NCBI RefSeq assembly: GCF_014202695.1
Contig: NZ_JACHHH010000002.1
Coordinates: 248,001-312,000 of the forward strand
Length of the DNA: 64,000 nucleotides
From: Oribacterium sinus
GTDB taxonomy: Bacteria > Bacillota > Clostridia > Lachnospirales > Lachnospiraceae
Reading direction: 5' to 3'
In this document: positions 1-9,461 of the stretch, piece after piece
Layout: every line of letters begins with the position of its first letter
How positions within the stretch are numbered: the first letter of the stretch is position 1
Translations under genes and position numbers: made by a program
The notes under the pieces: model-generated
What the model was told of the DNA's origin: nothing
Databases searched by the model: none
Seen by the model: the letters and a program-made list of their open reading frames with translations, nothing else

Positions 1-76
1 TAAGAAGAAGCAGAAGAATGACGAAGGTATAGAGAGTAAGAAGGTAAATATTATAAAAAGGATTTAGGGTGAAAAA

Positions 77-628
77 ATGGGAAAACACGGAGTTTTATTA
101 CGGATATTTAAGCAGTATCATATCGAATGGATTTGGTATCTCAGTAAGGAAATGCGTTATTTAATCTTTTTTGCGGCAGGCATTTTTGCCCTTGACCAGC
201 TTTTTAAACATGCCATAGACGAGGAGCCAAAAGAAAACTTTCCCAGAGATTTACCCGGATCAAAAGGTCTTGTGCAGATACGAAGAGCCCATAATCCGGG
301 ATTTTCCATGGGAAGACTGGAGAAATATCCGAAGCTGGTAAAGACCTTGTCCTTGCTTGCTACCCTCTTCCTGATTTTTGCCTTGCCCTATATGAGCATT
401 CTTCTGGGGGACGGTTTCTTTTTGCAAAAATGGGGTACCGCCATGGTAATCGGCGGGGCCTCCTCCAATACCTATGACCGCCTGATTAAAGGAAAGGTGA
501 CAGACTATATCAATGTCCGTGTTCCCTTTTTGAAAAACGCCATCATTAACATAGGGGATATTGCCATTTACTTGGGAGGAATGCTCTACGGGATAGGTGT
601 GATTATTGATTTACTGAAGAATAAATAA
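77..628 (+). CDS. lspA: Signal peptidase II (lipoprotein signal peptidase)
   Basis: Membrane aspartyl protease that removes the signal peptide of prolipoproteins after diacylglyceryl modification of the lipobox cysteine; several lipoproteins in this window would be substrates. The 183-aa protein has about four hydrophobic segments. The family signatures are visible: HNPGFSMG (the N-x-G-x-x-x-G block, near residue 72), then SNTYDRL and NIGDIAI, which carry the two catalytic aspartates D134 and D161. They lie 27 residues apart, as in E. coli LspA (D114/D141). The ATG at 77 has AGGGTG just upstream. An inner ATG at residue 26 (nt 152), preceded by TAAGGA, would give a length and N-terminus more usual for the family, so the start is uncertain. 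The first 76 bases of the window hold no recognisable gene. Confidence 0.88.
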   Translation: MGKHGVLLRIFKQYHIEWIWYLSKEMRYLIFFAAGIFALDQLFKHAIDEEPKENFPRDLPGSKGLVQIRRAHNPGFSMGRLEKYPKLVKTLSLLATLFLIFALPYMSILLGDGFFLQKWGTAMVIGGASSNTYDRLIKGKVTDYINVRVPFLKNAIINIGDIAIYLGGMLYGIGVIIDLLKNK

Positions 629-830
629 GAAGAGATTTTTTGGCAAAGACTATTTATTTAAAAATATAAAAACAAATTGTACGAAAAGAAAAGCATAAAT
701 AATAGTGGAATAAATTTCTTTTTTAAAAATAATAGTAGAAAAAACCTAATCACTTTGTTAAAATGGGAAAACAGCAGGAGAAAATCCATGAGTTTTTGAC
801 AAAATTTATGGTTTCACGAGGGAGGAAAAT

Positions 831-2813
831 ATGAATACTATGTTTATGCTGGTGCCCGTATTGGGCGTATTGGGTCTTTTGTTCGCTTTTTTTCAGGCAC
901 AGAAGATTCAGAAGGAAGATTCCGGTAACGAGAGGATGAAGGAAATTGCCCATGCGATTGCAGAGGGTGCACAGGCCTTTCTCTTCGCGGAATACAAGAT
1001 TCTTCTTTTTTTTGTTTGTAGCCTTTTTCTTTGCATCGGTTTAGGAACAAGAAGCTGGCTTAGCGGAGCGGCTTTTGTCTTCGGTGCTTTGCTTTCCACA
1101 TTGGCAGGATATTTCGGAATGCGTTCCGCAACCGCAGCCAATGTTCGTACTGCAGAGGCGGCAAGACAGTCCGGAATGAAGAAGGCTTTATCCATTGCCT
1201 TTTCCGGCGGTTCCGTAATGGGAATGTCCGTAGCAGGCTTTGGTATTTTCGGCTTGGGACTTTTCTACTACTTCACTAAGGATGTAGGTGTGCTTTCCGG
1301 ATTCTCCCTGGGAGCTTCCAGCATTGCCCTTTTCGCCCGTGTAGGTGGAGGAATCTATACCAAGGCAGCCGACGTTGGAGCAGACCTTGTGGGTAAGGTT
1401 GAGGCGGGAATCCCTGAGGATGACCCCAGAAACCCTGCGGTTATTGCGGACAATGTAGGAGATAACGTAGGTGACGTTGCCGGAATGGGAGCTGACCTTT
1501 TCGAGTCCTATGTAGGTGCTTTGGTTTCTGCTATGACTTTAGGCGCACTGGCTTTTCAGGATAAGGGAATTGCCTTTCCTCTGCTTCTTGCAGGATTATC
1601 CTTACTGGCTTGTATCTTAGGAAGCTTTTCCGTAGTTATGATTGGTGGAGAGGATCCCAGTAAGGTATTAAAGACTGCCAGCTACTCTGCTGCAGTGGCA
1701 GTTATTGTATTTGCCTTTGGTCTTTCCAACTATTTCTTCGGAGACTTCCATGCAGCTTTGGCCGTTACGGCAGGATTGATTGCAGGATTATGTATCGGTG
1801 CCATTACCGAGTATTACACATCCTCCAGCTATGCTCCTGTAAAGGAAATTGCGAAGCAGTCTGAAACCGGATCTGCTACCAATATTATTTCCGGTATGGC
1901 TATCGGAATGCGTTCTACAGCTATTCCTATTTTGTTGATTTCTGTAGCGATTTTTGTATCCTTCAGTCTTTTAGGACTTTACGGTATTGCTTTATCCGCT
2001 GTAGGTATGCTTTCCACAACAGCAATCACCGTTGCGGTAGATGCTTACGGCCCCATCGCGGACAATGCCGGCGGTATTGCGGAGATGGCAGGTCTGGAAG
2101 AAGGTGTTCGTAAGATTACCGACCAGTTGGATGCAGTAGGAAATACAACAGCAGCTATGGGTAAGGGATTTGCAATCGGTTCCGCAGCCTTAACAGCCCT
2201 TGCATTATTTGCATCCTATGCGGAAGCTGTACAGTTAAAGAGCATCAATGTTTTGGACAGTAGGGTATGTATCGGACTCTTTATCGGCGCTATGCTTCCC
2301 TTCCTCTTCTCTGCATTTACCATGAGTTCTGTAAGTAAGGCAGCATTTGCCATGATTTCCGAGGTTAGAAGACAGTTTAAAGAAAAGCCGGGCATTATGG
2401 CAGGAACAGAGAAGCCTGACTACAGAACCTGTGTAAGTATCTCTACTCATGCGGCATTAAAGGAAATGATTGTTCCCGGTGTGCTGGCAGTTATTGCACC
2501 GTTGGCTATCGGCTTACTCCTTGGTGCTGAGGCTCTTGGCGGACTTCTGGCAGGATCTTTGGTTTCCGGTGTTATGATGGCAATCTTTATGTCCAACTCC
2601 GGTGGAGCTTGGGACAATGCTAAAAAGTACATTGAAGAAGGTCACAACGGCGGAAAAGGATCTGAAACCCATAAGGCTGCGGTTGTAGGAGATACTGTAG
2701 GAGATCCTTTCAAGGATACCTCCGGACCTTCCATCAACATTTTGATTAAGTTGATGACCGTAATTGCATTGGTATTTGCTCCGCTCATTATGACTCTTGG
2801 CGGAATTTTATAA
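831..2813 (+). CDS. hppA: K+-dependent membrane-bound pyrophosphatase (H+ or Na+ pump)
   Basis: Couples hydrolysis of pyrophosphate in the cytoplasm to export of Na+ and/or H+ across the membrane, saving energy from biosynthetic PPi. The 660-aa protein is almost entirely transmembrane, as expected for the 16-helix family. The signature [11 protein letters not shown] and the following acidic PPi/Mg binding stretch ([19 protein letters not shown], residues ~195-215) are intact, as is the late block [13 protein letters not shown] with [13 protein letters not shown]. At about residue 437 it reads [10 protein letters not shown]: alanine where K+-independent enzymes carry lysine, so I infer the K+-dependent class. 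I cannot decide Na+ against H+ transport. Start ATG follows GGGAGGAAAAT. Upstream 629-830 is AT-rich without a gene; a TTGACA lies at 797-802 but no convincing -10. Confidence 0.95.
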   Translation: MNTMFMLVPVLGVLGLLFAFFQAQKIQKEDSGNERMKEIAHAIAEGAQAFLFAEYKILLFFVCSLFLCIGLGTRSWLSGAAFVFGALLSTLAGYFGMRSATAANVRTAEAARQSGMKKALSIAFSGGSVMGMSVAGFGIFGLGLFYYFTKDVGVLSGFSLGASSIALFARVGGGIYTKAADVGADLVGKVEAGIPEDDPRNPAVIADNVGDNVGDVAGMGADLFESYVGALVSAMTLGALAFQDKGIAFPLLLAGLSLLACILGSFSVVMIGGEDPSKVLKTASYSAAVAVIVFAFGLSNYFFGDFHAALAVTAGLIAGLCIGAITEYYTSSSYAPVKEIAKQSETGSATNIISGMAIGMRSTAIPILLISVAIFVSFSLLGLYGIALSAVGMLSTTAITVAVDAYGPIADNAGGIAEMAGLEEGVRKITDQLDAVGNTTAAMGKGFAIGSAALTALALFASYAEAVQLKSINVLDSRVCIGLFIGAMLPFLFSAFTMSSVSKAAFAMISEVRRQFKEKPGIMAGTEKPDYRTCVSISTHAALKEMIVPGVLAVIAPLAIGLLLGAEALGGLLAGSLVSGVMMAIFMSNSGGAWDNAKKYIEEGHNGGKGSETHKAAVVGDTVGDPFKDTSGPSINILIKLMTVIALVFAPLIMTLGGIL

Positions 2814-2987
2814 AAGTGCTATACTATGAGGAGTATTCTTTATAAGTTGTTTATAAAGATAGGACAAAGTGGCTAAAATACTCCGACATTTAAATAAATT
2901 TTTGTAAAAAAATAAAGCAATCTGTATATCCTCTTTGGAGAAGATGAGGAACAGAGTCTTTGGTAAATTCAAAAATTGTCAGATTAG

Positions 2988-3029
2988 AAAAGCCATTTAT
3001 CCGAATTCGGATAGGTGGCTTTTGCTTTT
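2988..3029 (+). terminator. Rho-independent terminator after hppA
   Basis: Inverted repeat AAAAGCCA...TGGCTTTT with an inner palindrome around TATCCGAATTCGGATA, followed by a T-rich tail. It sits just before the sstT ribosome site and overlaps any longer upstream reading of sstT, which argues for the later sstT start. Confidence 0.7.
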
Positions 3030-3086
3030 AAAGAGTGGCTTTGGATGCAGGAGGATATTTTAGCAAAGCAGAAGAGGAGGCTTCGT

Positions 3087-4289
3087 ATGAAAATCAAAAT
3101 TGGCTTAGTGCCAAGACTGATCATTGCCATCATTTTGGGTATTCTTGTTGGTCAGTTTTTCCCGTTGTGGTTCTGTAGAGGTATCGTTACTCTTTCAGGC
3201 GTGTTTAGTAGCTTTTTAAAGTTCGTTATTCCCTTGATGATTCTTGCTTATGTTACCATGGGAATTGCAGACCTGTCTCAAGGAGCAGGGAAGCTCCTCC
3301 TGATTACCGTTTGTCTGGCTTACGGCTCTACCTTGGTTGCAGGAACTGCATCCTATGTGGTATCCAGTAACCTTTTCCCCAGCTTTATGTCTCCGGACGC
3401 TTTGGATCAGATTGCAAAGACTGCGGATAATTCCGTTTCCGGATACTTTAGCATTGCTCTTCCCCCATTATTAGATACCCTTTCTGCAGTGGTATTGGCC
3501 TTTATCATGGGACTTTGCCTTTCTTCCATGAAGGGGAAGGAAATTGGAAATGACCTTTACAATACCATGAAGGATTTTTCCGGCATTATTGATAAGGTAC
3601 TGCATACCGCTATTATCCCTCTGCTTCCTTTATATATCATGGGAACCTTTGTGGATATGACCTACTCCGGAAAGACCTTCGCAATTTTGAGCATTTTGTG
3701 GAAGGTATTCTTAACCGTAATCTGCATGCACTTAATCTACATCACTGTGCAGTTCTTTATTGCAGGAACCGTTGCCAAGAAGAACCCGATTACTTTAATC
3801 AAGAATCAGATTCCGGGATATACAACCGCTTTGGGAACCCAGTCCTCTGCGGCAACCATTCCTGTAAACCTGGAGTGTGCAAAGAAGGATGGAGTATCTG
3901 AGCAGATTCGTAACTTCGTGGTACCTCTCTGTGCCAACATTCATATGTGCGGATCCATGATTACCATCACAGCCTGTGCAACTGCAGTATGTCTGATGAA
4001 CAACCTTCCAATTTCCATCGGAACCGTTGTACCTTTCATTATGACTCTTGGTATTGCGATGGTGGCAAGCCCCGGTGCTCCCGGCGGATCCATCATGACA
4101 GCACTTCCTTTCCTCTACATGATTTTCGGTAAGGAAGCAGGAGATCCCAACGGCCCCATCTGTGCCATCATGGTGGCTTTATACATCACCCAGGATTCCT
4201 TCGGAACCGCTTGTAACGTATCCGGAGACAATGCCATCGGTGTTGTAGTCAATGAGATTAACGAAAGACTCTTTGCAAAGAAGGCGTAA
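3087..4289 (+). CDS. sstT: Serine/threonine:Na+ symporter (DAACS family, SstT-like)
   Basis: Probable sodium-driven importer of L-serine and threonine in the cytoplasmic membrane. The 400-aa protein has 8 or more hydrophobic segments and the dicarboxylate/amino acid:cation symporter core: TALGTQSSAATIPVN (serine-rich re-entrant loop, ~residues 252-266) and CANIHMCGSMITIT, matching SstT (TRSSAANIPVN / GATINMAG). The chosen ATG at 3087 has GAGGAGG seven bases upstream; a GTG at 3015 would add 24 residues but lies inside the preceding terminator. The next two genes encode both subunits of L-serine dehydratase, which supports serine as substrate. A terminator follows, so sdaAB probably has its own promoter. 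Confidence 0.85.
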   Translation: MKIKIGLVPRLIIAIILGILVGQFFPLWFCRGIVTLSGVFSSFLKFVIPLMILAYVTMGIADLSQGAGKLLLITVCLAYGSTLVAGTASYVVSSNLFPSFMSPDALDQIAKTADNSVSGYFSIALPPLLDTLSAVVLAFIMGLCLSSMKGKEIGNDLYNTMKDFSGIIDKVLHTAIIPLLPLYIMGTFVDMTYSGKTFAILSILWKVFLTVICMHLIYITVQFFIAGTVAKKNPITLIKNQIPGYTTALGTQSSAATIPVNLECAKKDGVSEQIRNFVVPLCANIHMCGSMITITACATAVCLMNNLPISIGTVVPFIMTLGIAMVASPGAPGGSIMTALPFLYMIFGKEAGDPNGPICAIMVALYITQDSFGTACNVSGDNAIGVVVNEINERLFAKKA

Positions 4290-4388
4290 AGAATTAACCG
4301 CCTGCGAAAGCAAATCCCGAAATGCAGAGCTTTTTTGGATTTGGAAATATTTACAAAGATATTATAAACAAAACATAAGAAATTGAAG

Positions 4389-4424
4389 AAAAAGGGAGTG
4401 TGCTTGCTATACTCCCTTTTTTTC
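4389..4424 (+). terminator. Terminator after sstT
   Basis: Stem AAAGGGAGT / ACTCCCTTT around a 10-base loop followed by a run of T. It separates sstT from the sdaAB-sdaAA pair. Confidence 0.85.
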
Positions 4425-4580
4425 TACTTTTATTTATGGTATATTTTACTAGGAAATAAAACGATTTTTAGATAGATTTTGTCGTTTGGAATAAGCGGGG
4501 GAGAAGTATTGCCCGTTGTTCCCGGATGGAAGAAAATACCGTGTTAAGTTGAAGCTATCATAAAACACAAAGGAGAGCTT

Positions 4581-5249
4581 ATGAACGTTTTTAACATTAT
4601 CGGTCCGATTATGATCGGGCCAAGCAGTTCCCATACCGCAGGTGCTGTTCGTCTGGGAAGAGTAGTAAACAAGGTGGCAGGCTCGGATGACTTTAAGGAG
4701 TTGGATATCGAGCTGTCCGGTTCTTTTGCCAGAACCTACAGAGGGCATGGTACGGACAGAGCCTTACTTGCCGGCATTATGGGCTATCACAGCTATTCCG
4801 AAGAGATTCGGGATGCTTTGCAGATTGCCAAGGATAGGGGGATTGATTATCGTTTCATTGAAAATGATATTCCCGGAGCTCACCCCAATACCGCCCGCAT
4901 CCATTATGTTCTTCGGAACGGACAGGAGGGTACGGTGGAAGGTGCCAGTATCGGTGGAGGAAACATCCGGGTAGATGTGATTAACGGTTTACGGGTGGAC
5001 TTTACCGGAGAAAGCAATACCATTCTGGTGCTGCATCGGGATAAGCCTGGCATGATTGCGCTGGTTACCCAGATTATGTACGATAAATATAAGGATTTGA
5101 ATATCGGCAACTTCCGTTTAAGCCGTCCGGAAAAGGGTGGAATCGCCTTAATGACTATCGAAATAGACCAGATGCCGCCGGAAGAACTGATGGACGAAAT
5201 CAATAAGCTTCCCAATGTGGAGAATGCCTTACTGATTCGTGCAATTTAG
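4581..5249 (+). CDS. sdaAB: L-serine dehydratase, iron-sulfur-dependent, beta subunit
   Basis: Small subunit of the [4Fe-4S] L-serine ammonia-lyase that converts L-serine to pyruvate and ammonia. The 222-aa protein begins with the SDH beta domain motif GPIMIGPSSSHTAGAVRLG (residues 8-26) and ends with an ACT-like regulatory segment (about 148-220, starting ILVLHRDKPGMIALV). Start ATG follows AAAGGAGAGCTT. The alpha subunit follows after about 180 bases of short repeats; the two-subunit form is usual in Clostridia and Bacillus. Together with the upstream symporter it forms a serine catabolism module. Confidence 0.95.
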   Translation: MNVFNIIGPIMIGPSSSHTAGAVRLGRVVNKVAGSDDFKELDIELSGSFARTYRGHGTDRALLAGIMGYHSYSEEIRDALQIAKDRGIDYRFIENDIPGAHPNTARIHYVLRNGQEGTVEGASIGGGNIRVDVINGLRVDFTGESNTILVLHRDKPGMIALVTQIMYDKYKDLNIGNFRLSRPEKGGIALMTIEIDQMPPEELMDEINKLPNVENALLIRAI

Positions 5250-5251
5250 TG

Positions 5252-5370
5252 TTCATTAGAGCTTATTTACTATAGAGCATTTATTGTGGAGAATTGATTA
5301 GATAAAGCATTTATTATAGAGCATTTATTATAGAGCATTGATTAGATAGAGCATTCATTAGATAAGCTGC
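5252..5370 (+). repeat. Short AT-rich direct repeats between sdaAB and sdaAA
   Basis: Several imperfect copies of a unit close to TAGAGCATTTATTA, alternating with GATTAGATA, run head to tail between the two serine dehydratase genes. Nearby forms read AGAGCATTGATTAGATAG and AGAGCATTCATTAGATAA. It carries no ORF and ends before the sdaAA ribosome site. It could have arisen by replication slippage; function unknown. Confidence 0.7.
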
Positions 5371-5426
5371 GAGACTATTTGGCGGTGCATTGGCTACCAA
5401 AGAAAGGTCTACGGCAGGAGGAAAAA

Positions 5427-6308
5427 ATGATTAAATACGATACAATTAAAGAAATATGTGATAAGGCAGAGGCACGGGGAATCAAGATCAGTGAACTTTG
5501 CCTGGAAGACCAGTCAGAGCAGATGGGGCTTCCTAAAGAGGAAATCTACGAAATGATGGAGAAGAATTTCGATGTGATGGTGGACTCCGTTGGAAAGGGT
5601 GGGGATAAGAATCTCCGTTCCACTTCCGGTCTTACCGGAGGAGAGGGAGCAACCATGCTGGAATATTCTCAGAAAGCTCAAGGCGGTTTGATGGGAGAAT
5701 TTATGACCAAGGCTATCGGCAGGGCGATGTGCGTGTCCAACTGTAATGCAGCTATGGGTAGAATTGTGGCAACCCCTACTGCCGGATCCTGCGGAATCTT
5801 GCCCGGATGCCTGGTTTCCATGTATCAGGACAAGGGCTATAACAAGAAAGACATTGTAATGTCTATATTTACTGCAGCGGCTTTTGGAATGGTCATTGCC
5901 AAGCAGGCCTCCATTGCCGGCGCTGAGGGAGGATGTCAGGCAGAGTGCGGTTCCGCTTCCGGTATGGCAGCAGCATCTTTGGTGGAGCTTATGGGAGGGA
6001 GTCCCAAGGCTTGCGGAGATGCTTTAGGAATGTCCTTGGTGAACCAGATGGGCCTGGTTTGTGATCCGGTGGCAGGCCTTGTGGAAATTCCCTGTGTTAA
6101 AAGAAACGTATCCGGAGTAGTGATTGCCTTTTCCTCTGCGGATATGGCTCTGGCAGGAGTAGAGTTGAAGATTCCTGTAGATGAATGTATTGCGGCGATG
6201 AAGTCGGTAGGAGACAGCATGTCCAGCGCCTTGAAGGAAACCGCCATGGGCGGCTTGGCAGCAAGCCCCACAGGAATTCGTTTAAGAAAAGAAGTCTTCG
6301 GAGAATAA
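5427..6308 (+). CDS. sdaAA: L-serine dehydratase, iron-sulfur-dependent, alpha subunit
   Basis: Catalytic subunit of L-serine dehydratase (serine to pyruvate plus ammonia). In 293 residues it carries the glycine-rich SDH alpha core (TPTAGSCGILPG near 116-127) and three cysteines that fit the [4Fe-4S] ligands: C170 in GGCQAEC, then C212 and C223 in CDPVAGLVEIPC. The 11-residue spacing of the last pair matches the Legionella enzyme (C385/C396). The ATG at 5427 is preceded by AGGAGG; an upstream in-frame start at 5379 has no ribosome site. Pairs with sdaAB. Confidence 0.95.
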   Translation: MIKYDTIKEICDKAEARGIKISELCLEDQSEQMGLPKEEIYEMMEKNFDVMVDSVGKGGDKNLRSTSGLTGGEGATMLEYSQKAQGGLMGEFMTKAIGRAMCVSNCNAAMGRIVATPTAGSCGILPGCLVSMYQDKGYNKKDIVMSIFTAAAFGMVIAKQASIAGAEGGCQAECGSASGMAAASLVELMGGSPKACGDALGMSLVNQMGLVCDPVAGLVEIPCVKRNVSGVVIAFSSADMALAGVELKIPVDECIAAMKSVGDSMSSALKETAMGGLAASPTGIRLRKEVFGE

Positions 6309-6343
6309 GCAATAGGGGCTATAAAATTCAAATTTAAATACAG

Positions 6344-6590
6344 TTTATGCAGTATAGGTCTGAAAAGGGGTAGTCTGAGCCCACCGGTACTTGCGAAAAA
6401 CGAAGGCACTGATGTTTTTCGCTTAGTACCGCAAGGACAGACTTTTCATCAGAAAAGTCGTCCTGTTGCAGACCAACTTCCGAAGGAATTTGCTTTGCGA
6501 AGCAAAGTGAGCAGTAGACAACAAGTCTACTGCTCAGTCAGGGCGAGGCTAGCGAGAGCGTACCCCAACTTCAGACCTATACTGCATAAA
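6344..6590. repeat. 247-bp structured element with 21-bp perfect terminal inverted repeats
   Basis: The ends 6344-6364 and 6570-6590 are perfect inverted repeats of 21 bp. Inside are at least four strong hairpins: GCGAAAAAC/GTTTTTCGC extended by GGTACT/AGTACC, GACTTTT/AAAAGTC extended by AGGAC/GTCCT, TTTGCTT/AAGCAAA, and GAGCAGTAGAC/GTCTACTGCTC. There is no coding capacity. Its right half is related, in reverse orientation, to 30420-30503. It resembles a miniature inverted-repeat element or a mobile structured repeat; no transposase is nearby. The remaining gap 6591-6735 holds only the leader of the next gene. Confidence 0.8.
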
Positions 6591-6735
6591 TAGATATTAT
6601 TATCGCCGCCATTGCTTTTCTTTATGGAGATTTCTTTTTTCTTAAGACTTATTCCTTTCTACTTTTCTGACTAGCCAAGGGGAGGTCTAGGGCGTACAAT
6701 AGGAGGCACTAAGATAAAGAGAGGAAAATGAGGAC

Positions 6736-8184
6736 ATGGCGATAAATGCACAGAAGAAAATACTACCGACAGCAACAAAGCAGACAGGAAGAAGGGAAAG
6801 AAGCTTAAAAAGCAATTATTTTCAAAAGATTGCCCTTGGGCTTCTTTTTTCCGGAATTCTGACATTTTCTCAGGCAGGGAAAGGCTTTGCGCTGGATCGT
6901 TTCCTGGCGGGAACCCATGGAAACGGCATTCCCATCGGAGGCAAGACTGTAGAGGAGGCCAAGGCCTATCTGGAAGGAGCATATAGTCAGAATTATGTCC
7001 TTTATCTTATAGGAAGAGAAAAAACGGAGGAGATTTCCGGACAGGATATCGGCTATCATTTACAGGCAGCCACCAATCTTCCGGAAATTTTACAGAAGGA
7101 AGCGGAAAGTGGAGCCCAGGGAAGCCCGGACCAAAGAATCGATTATTCTTTGGAAGGCAGTACCGCAAGCTATGACACCGTAAAATTGAAGGAAAAGCTG
7201 GAAGCGCTTTCCATGGTCAAGGATGCCAAAGAGACCAGAACTGCCAGCGTGGTGAAGGAAAACGGAGTATACACCATTATTCCGGAGCAGGAAGGAAATT
7301 CTCTGAATTGGGACAGACTTTGGGCAAGGGTGGAAAGAGCTCTGCAAAGAGGAGAGAATACGATTCAGCTGTCAGATGACGGAATCTATGATGCCATCAC
7401 CCAGAGAAAGGCGGATTTAGAGGGCAAGGTTGATGCCATGAATAAGCTTTCCTCTGTGACGATTGTTACCAACATTTTAGGAAATAAGGAAAGCTTGACG
7501 GGAGAGCAGCTACAGGAGATGGTTACCGGCGTGAATGCTTCCGGACTAAGCTTCGATGAAGAGAAGCTTCTGGCTTATGCCCAGTCTTTGGAAAATAAGT
7601 ACGGAAATCTTGGAAATACCGTGTCCTTCCATTCTGCCAGCGGAAAAGACATTGCCATGAATACCCCCTATGGCTTACACATCAACGTGGCGGCGGAAAG
7701 GGATGCGTTACGGGCTGCCATTTCTTCCCTGCAAAGCCAGGAGAGAGAGCCGGTTTATGCTTATAGGCCTGCACAGTATGCCCAGCCCCAGTTTGGAAAT
7801 ACTTTCCTGGAGATTGATCTGGGATTGCAGCATGTGTATTACTATGAAAATGGCGCATTGACCTGGGAGAGCCCTACGGTAACCGGGATGCTTACCGAGG
7901 ATCGTGCTACCCCTAGTGGTGTATTCTTCCTAAAAGGAAAGGAAACCAACAGAACTCTGAAGGGAAAGATGGTGGACGGAAAGCCGGAATATGAGGCTCC
8001 TGTGTCCTATTGGATGCCCTTTAACGGAAACATCGGTTTACATGATGCGACTTGGCGTTCCAAGTTCGGTGGAAACATTTATGTGAAGAATGGTTCCCAC
8101 GGCTGCATCAATCTGCCGAAGAACAAGGCGGCAGAGCTTTTTGCCAAAATCCAGAAGGGATGCCCGATAGTGGTTCATCCATAA
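6736..8184 (+). CDS. L,D-transpeptidase (YkuD domain) with N-terminal peptidoglycan-binding-like region
   Basis: Likely cross-links peptidoglycan stem peptides (3-3 linkages) or attaches wall proteins, acting outside the membrane. 482 aa: a basic N-terminus, one hydrophobic anchor at about 33-50, a central region (~55-340) like the PG_binding_4 repeats common ahead of YkuD domains in Clostridia, and a C-terminal YkuD domain. The catalytic motif is intact: IGLHDATW supplies the histidine region and SHGCINLP carries nucleophile C457, followed by KNKAAELF. Start ATG at 6736 follows ATGAGGAC, a modest ribosome site. It opens a run of envelope genes and is followed by its own terminator. Confidence 0.9.
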   Translation: MAINAQKKILPTATKQTGRRERSLKSNYFQKIALGLLFSGILTFSQAGKGFALDRFLAGTHGNGIPIGGKTVEEAKAYLEGAYSQNYVLYLIGREKTEEISGQDIGYHLQAATNLPEILQKEAESGAQGSPDQRIDYSLEGSTASYDTVKLKEKLEALSMVKDAKETRTASVVKENGVYTIIPEQEGNSLNWDRLWARVERALQRGENTIQLSDDGIYDAITQRKADLEGKVDAMNKLSSVTIVTNILGNKESLTGEQLQEMVTGVNASGLSFDEEKLLAYAQSLENKYGNLGNTVSFHSASGKDIAMNTPYGLHINVAAERDALRAAISSLQSQEREPVYAYRPAQYAQPQFGNTFLEIDLGLQHVYYYENGALTWESPTVTGMLTEDRATPSGVFFLKGKETNRTLKGKMVDGKPEYEAPVSYWMPFNGNIGLHDATWRSKFGGNIYVKNGSHGCINLPKNKAAELFAKIQKGCPIVVHP

Positions 8185-8211
8185 GAGAAAGAAAGTAAGA
8201 AAGTAAGGAAG

Positions 8212-8258
8212 AGTGTAGTTATCGGAGGCTTAAGGCTTTCGTTAACTACACTTTTTTT
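8212..8258 (+). terminator. Terminator after the L,D-transpeptidase gene
   Basis: Ten-base stem AGTGTAGTTA / TAACTACACT around a 21-base loop, followed by T7. Confidence 0.85.
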
Positions 8259-8461
8259 AATTATCGGTACAGTTGTCAAAAGAACAATGTTCCTGCAAGC
8301 AATCCTGTATTGCACTTTGAGTTGTTGGGCTTAAGATCAAAAGAAAAAAATAATAAAAAGTCTGGATAATAAAAGGAAAATGGTTTAAGATAATGTCCTT
8401 ACAAGAAAACTCAGCACAGTATGAAATACAGAATATAGAGTGGTATAGAAAAGGGGTGGCT

Positions 8462-9142
8462 ATGCAAACAAAGAATATTATGGTGAGAAGGTATATCGGA
8501 ATGCTTTTGGGTGTGCTGGTGATTTCCATCGGTATCGCCCTGTTTAAGGAGTCTCATTTGGGAAATGACCCGATTTCCGCCTTAAATATGCGTTTGGCAG
8601 AAATCTTCGGGATTTCATTGGGACAGCAGAATATGATAGCCAATGTGCTGTTTTTCATGGTTCAGCTTGCTTTCGGACGAAAGTATATCGGTGCGGGAAC
8701 CTTTGCCAACGGCATCTTGGTAGGCTATATCGTGACTTTCTTCTATGATATATTTACAAAGCACTTCGGCTATGCGGAGGAGCACGGCTTGGTAGTACAG
8801 TTGATTTGGGTAAGCCTTGCGGTGGTGGTGACTTCCTTCGGCGTTTCTCTATACCAGACAGCGGATCTGGGGGTTGCACCCTACGATTACCTTTCCTTGG
8901 GCTTAAGAGATAAGACTAAGAAGCATTATTACGGATGCAGAATGTTAACAGACGGTTTGGCGGCTCTTGGCACTTTTCTTACCGGAGGACTGGTAGGAAT
9001 CGGAACCTTGGTTTCCGCCCTTTTCCTGGGACCGATTATTCATTTCTTCGACGTGCATTTTTCCGAGAAGTGGATTGGTTATACTCCCGGCGGTGAAAAG
9101 GCGGAAGAAGAGCGGGATTTAGAGAAGGAAAGCAAAGAATAA
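8462..9142 (+). CDS. YczE/YyaS/YitT-family integral membrane protein
   Basis: Multi-pass membrane protein (226 aa, about five hydrophobic segments) resembling the YczE/YitT group: an early ISIGIALFKESHLGNDPISAL and a repeated half SFGVSLYQTADLGVAPYDYLS. The two similar halves suggest internal duplication, typical of this group. The biochemical role of the family is unknown. ATG at 8462 has AAGGGGTGG upstream; an earlier in-frame ATG at 8393 lacks a ribosome site. The C-terminal tail is charged (KAEEERDLEKESKE) and probably cytoplasmic. It stands alone, after a terminator. Confidence 0.7.
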   Translation: MQTKNIMVRRYIGMLLGVLVISIGIALFKESHLGNDPISALNMRLAEIFGISLGQQNMIANVLFFMVQLAFGRKYIGAGTFANGILVGYIVTFFYDIFTKHFGYAEEHGLVVQLIWVSLAVVVTSFGVSLYQTADLGVAPYDYLSLGLRDKTKKHYYGCRMLTDGLAALGTFLTGGLVGIGTLVSALFLGPIIHFFDVHFSEKWIGYTPGGEKAEEERDLEKESKE

Positions 9143-9461
9143 AGAGAGAAGAAAAGAAAAGTTTAAGAGAGATAAAAAGTAAGGAATAAAAAAAGAGAAA
9201 AGCATGGAATCAAAGAAAAGAAAAATGTTAAGAAGAGAATTTTCTTATGACTAAAAAAATAGAACTATTTTACCAAAGAAGCGTAAAATTGCTTCCAAAA
9301 TAAGGAAATGTCAGAATTTCGTAAAAAACACGGGATGAAAATGTAAAAACACTAGGCAGTTTTGTAAGAATGCGTTAGTGAATCTTCATCTTGTGTTTTT
9401 ATTTTCGCCACATTTTCTCCCTAAAATGGCAAACTGTAACACAAACCAAAAAGGAGAGTTT
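9143..9461. other. Noncoding gap, purine-rich then AT-rich
   Basis: The first ~100 bases are almost all A and G on the plus strand (many AAAGAGAGAAAAG-like runs). The rest is AT-rich leader of the NlpC/P60 gene. I see no gene, clear terminator or recognised riboswitch. Confidence 0.5.

Noticed and set aside
1-76. End of an upstream gene
   Set aside because: The window begins with TAA but too little sequence precedes it to judge.
3015-3086. GTG start extending the serine symporter by 24 residues
   Set aside because: The start lies inside the upstream terminator, and the ATG at 3087 has an ideal ribosome site.
6344-6590. Insertion sequence
   Set aside because: It has inverted ends but no transposase frame; kept as a repeat element only.
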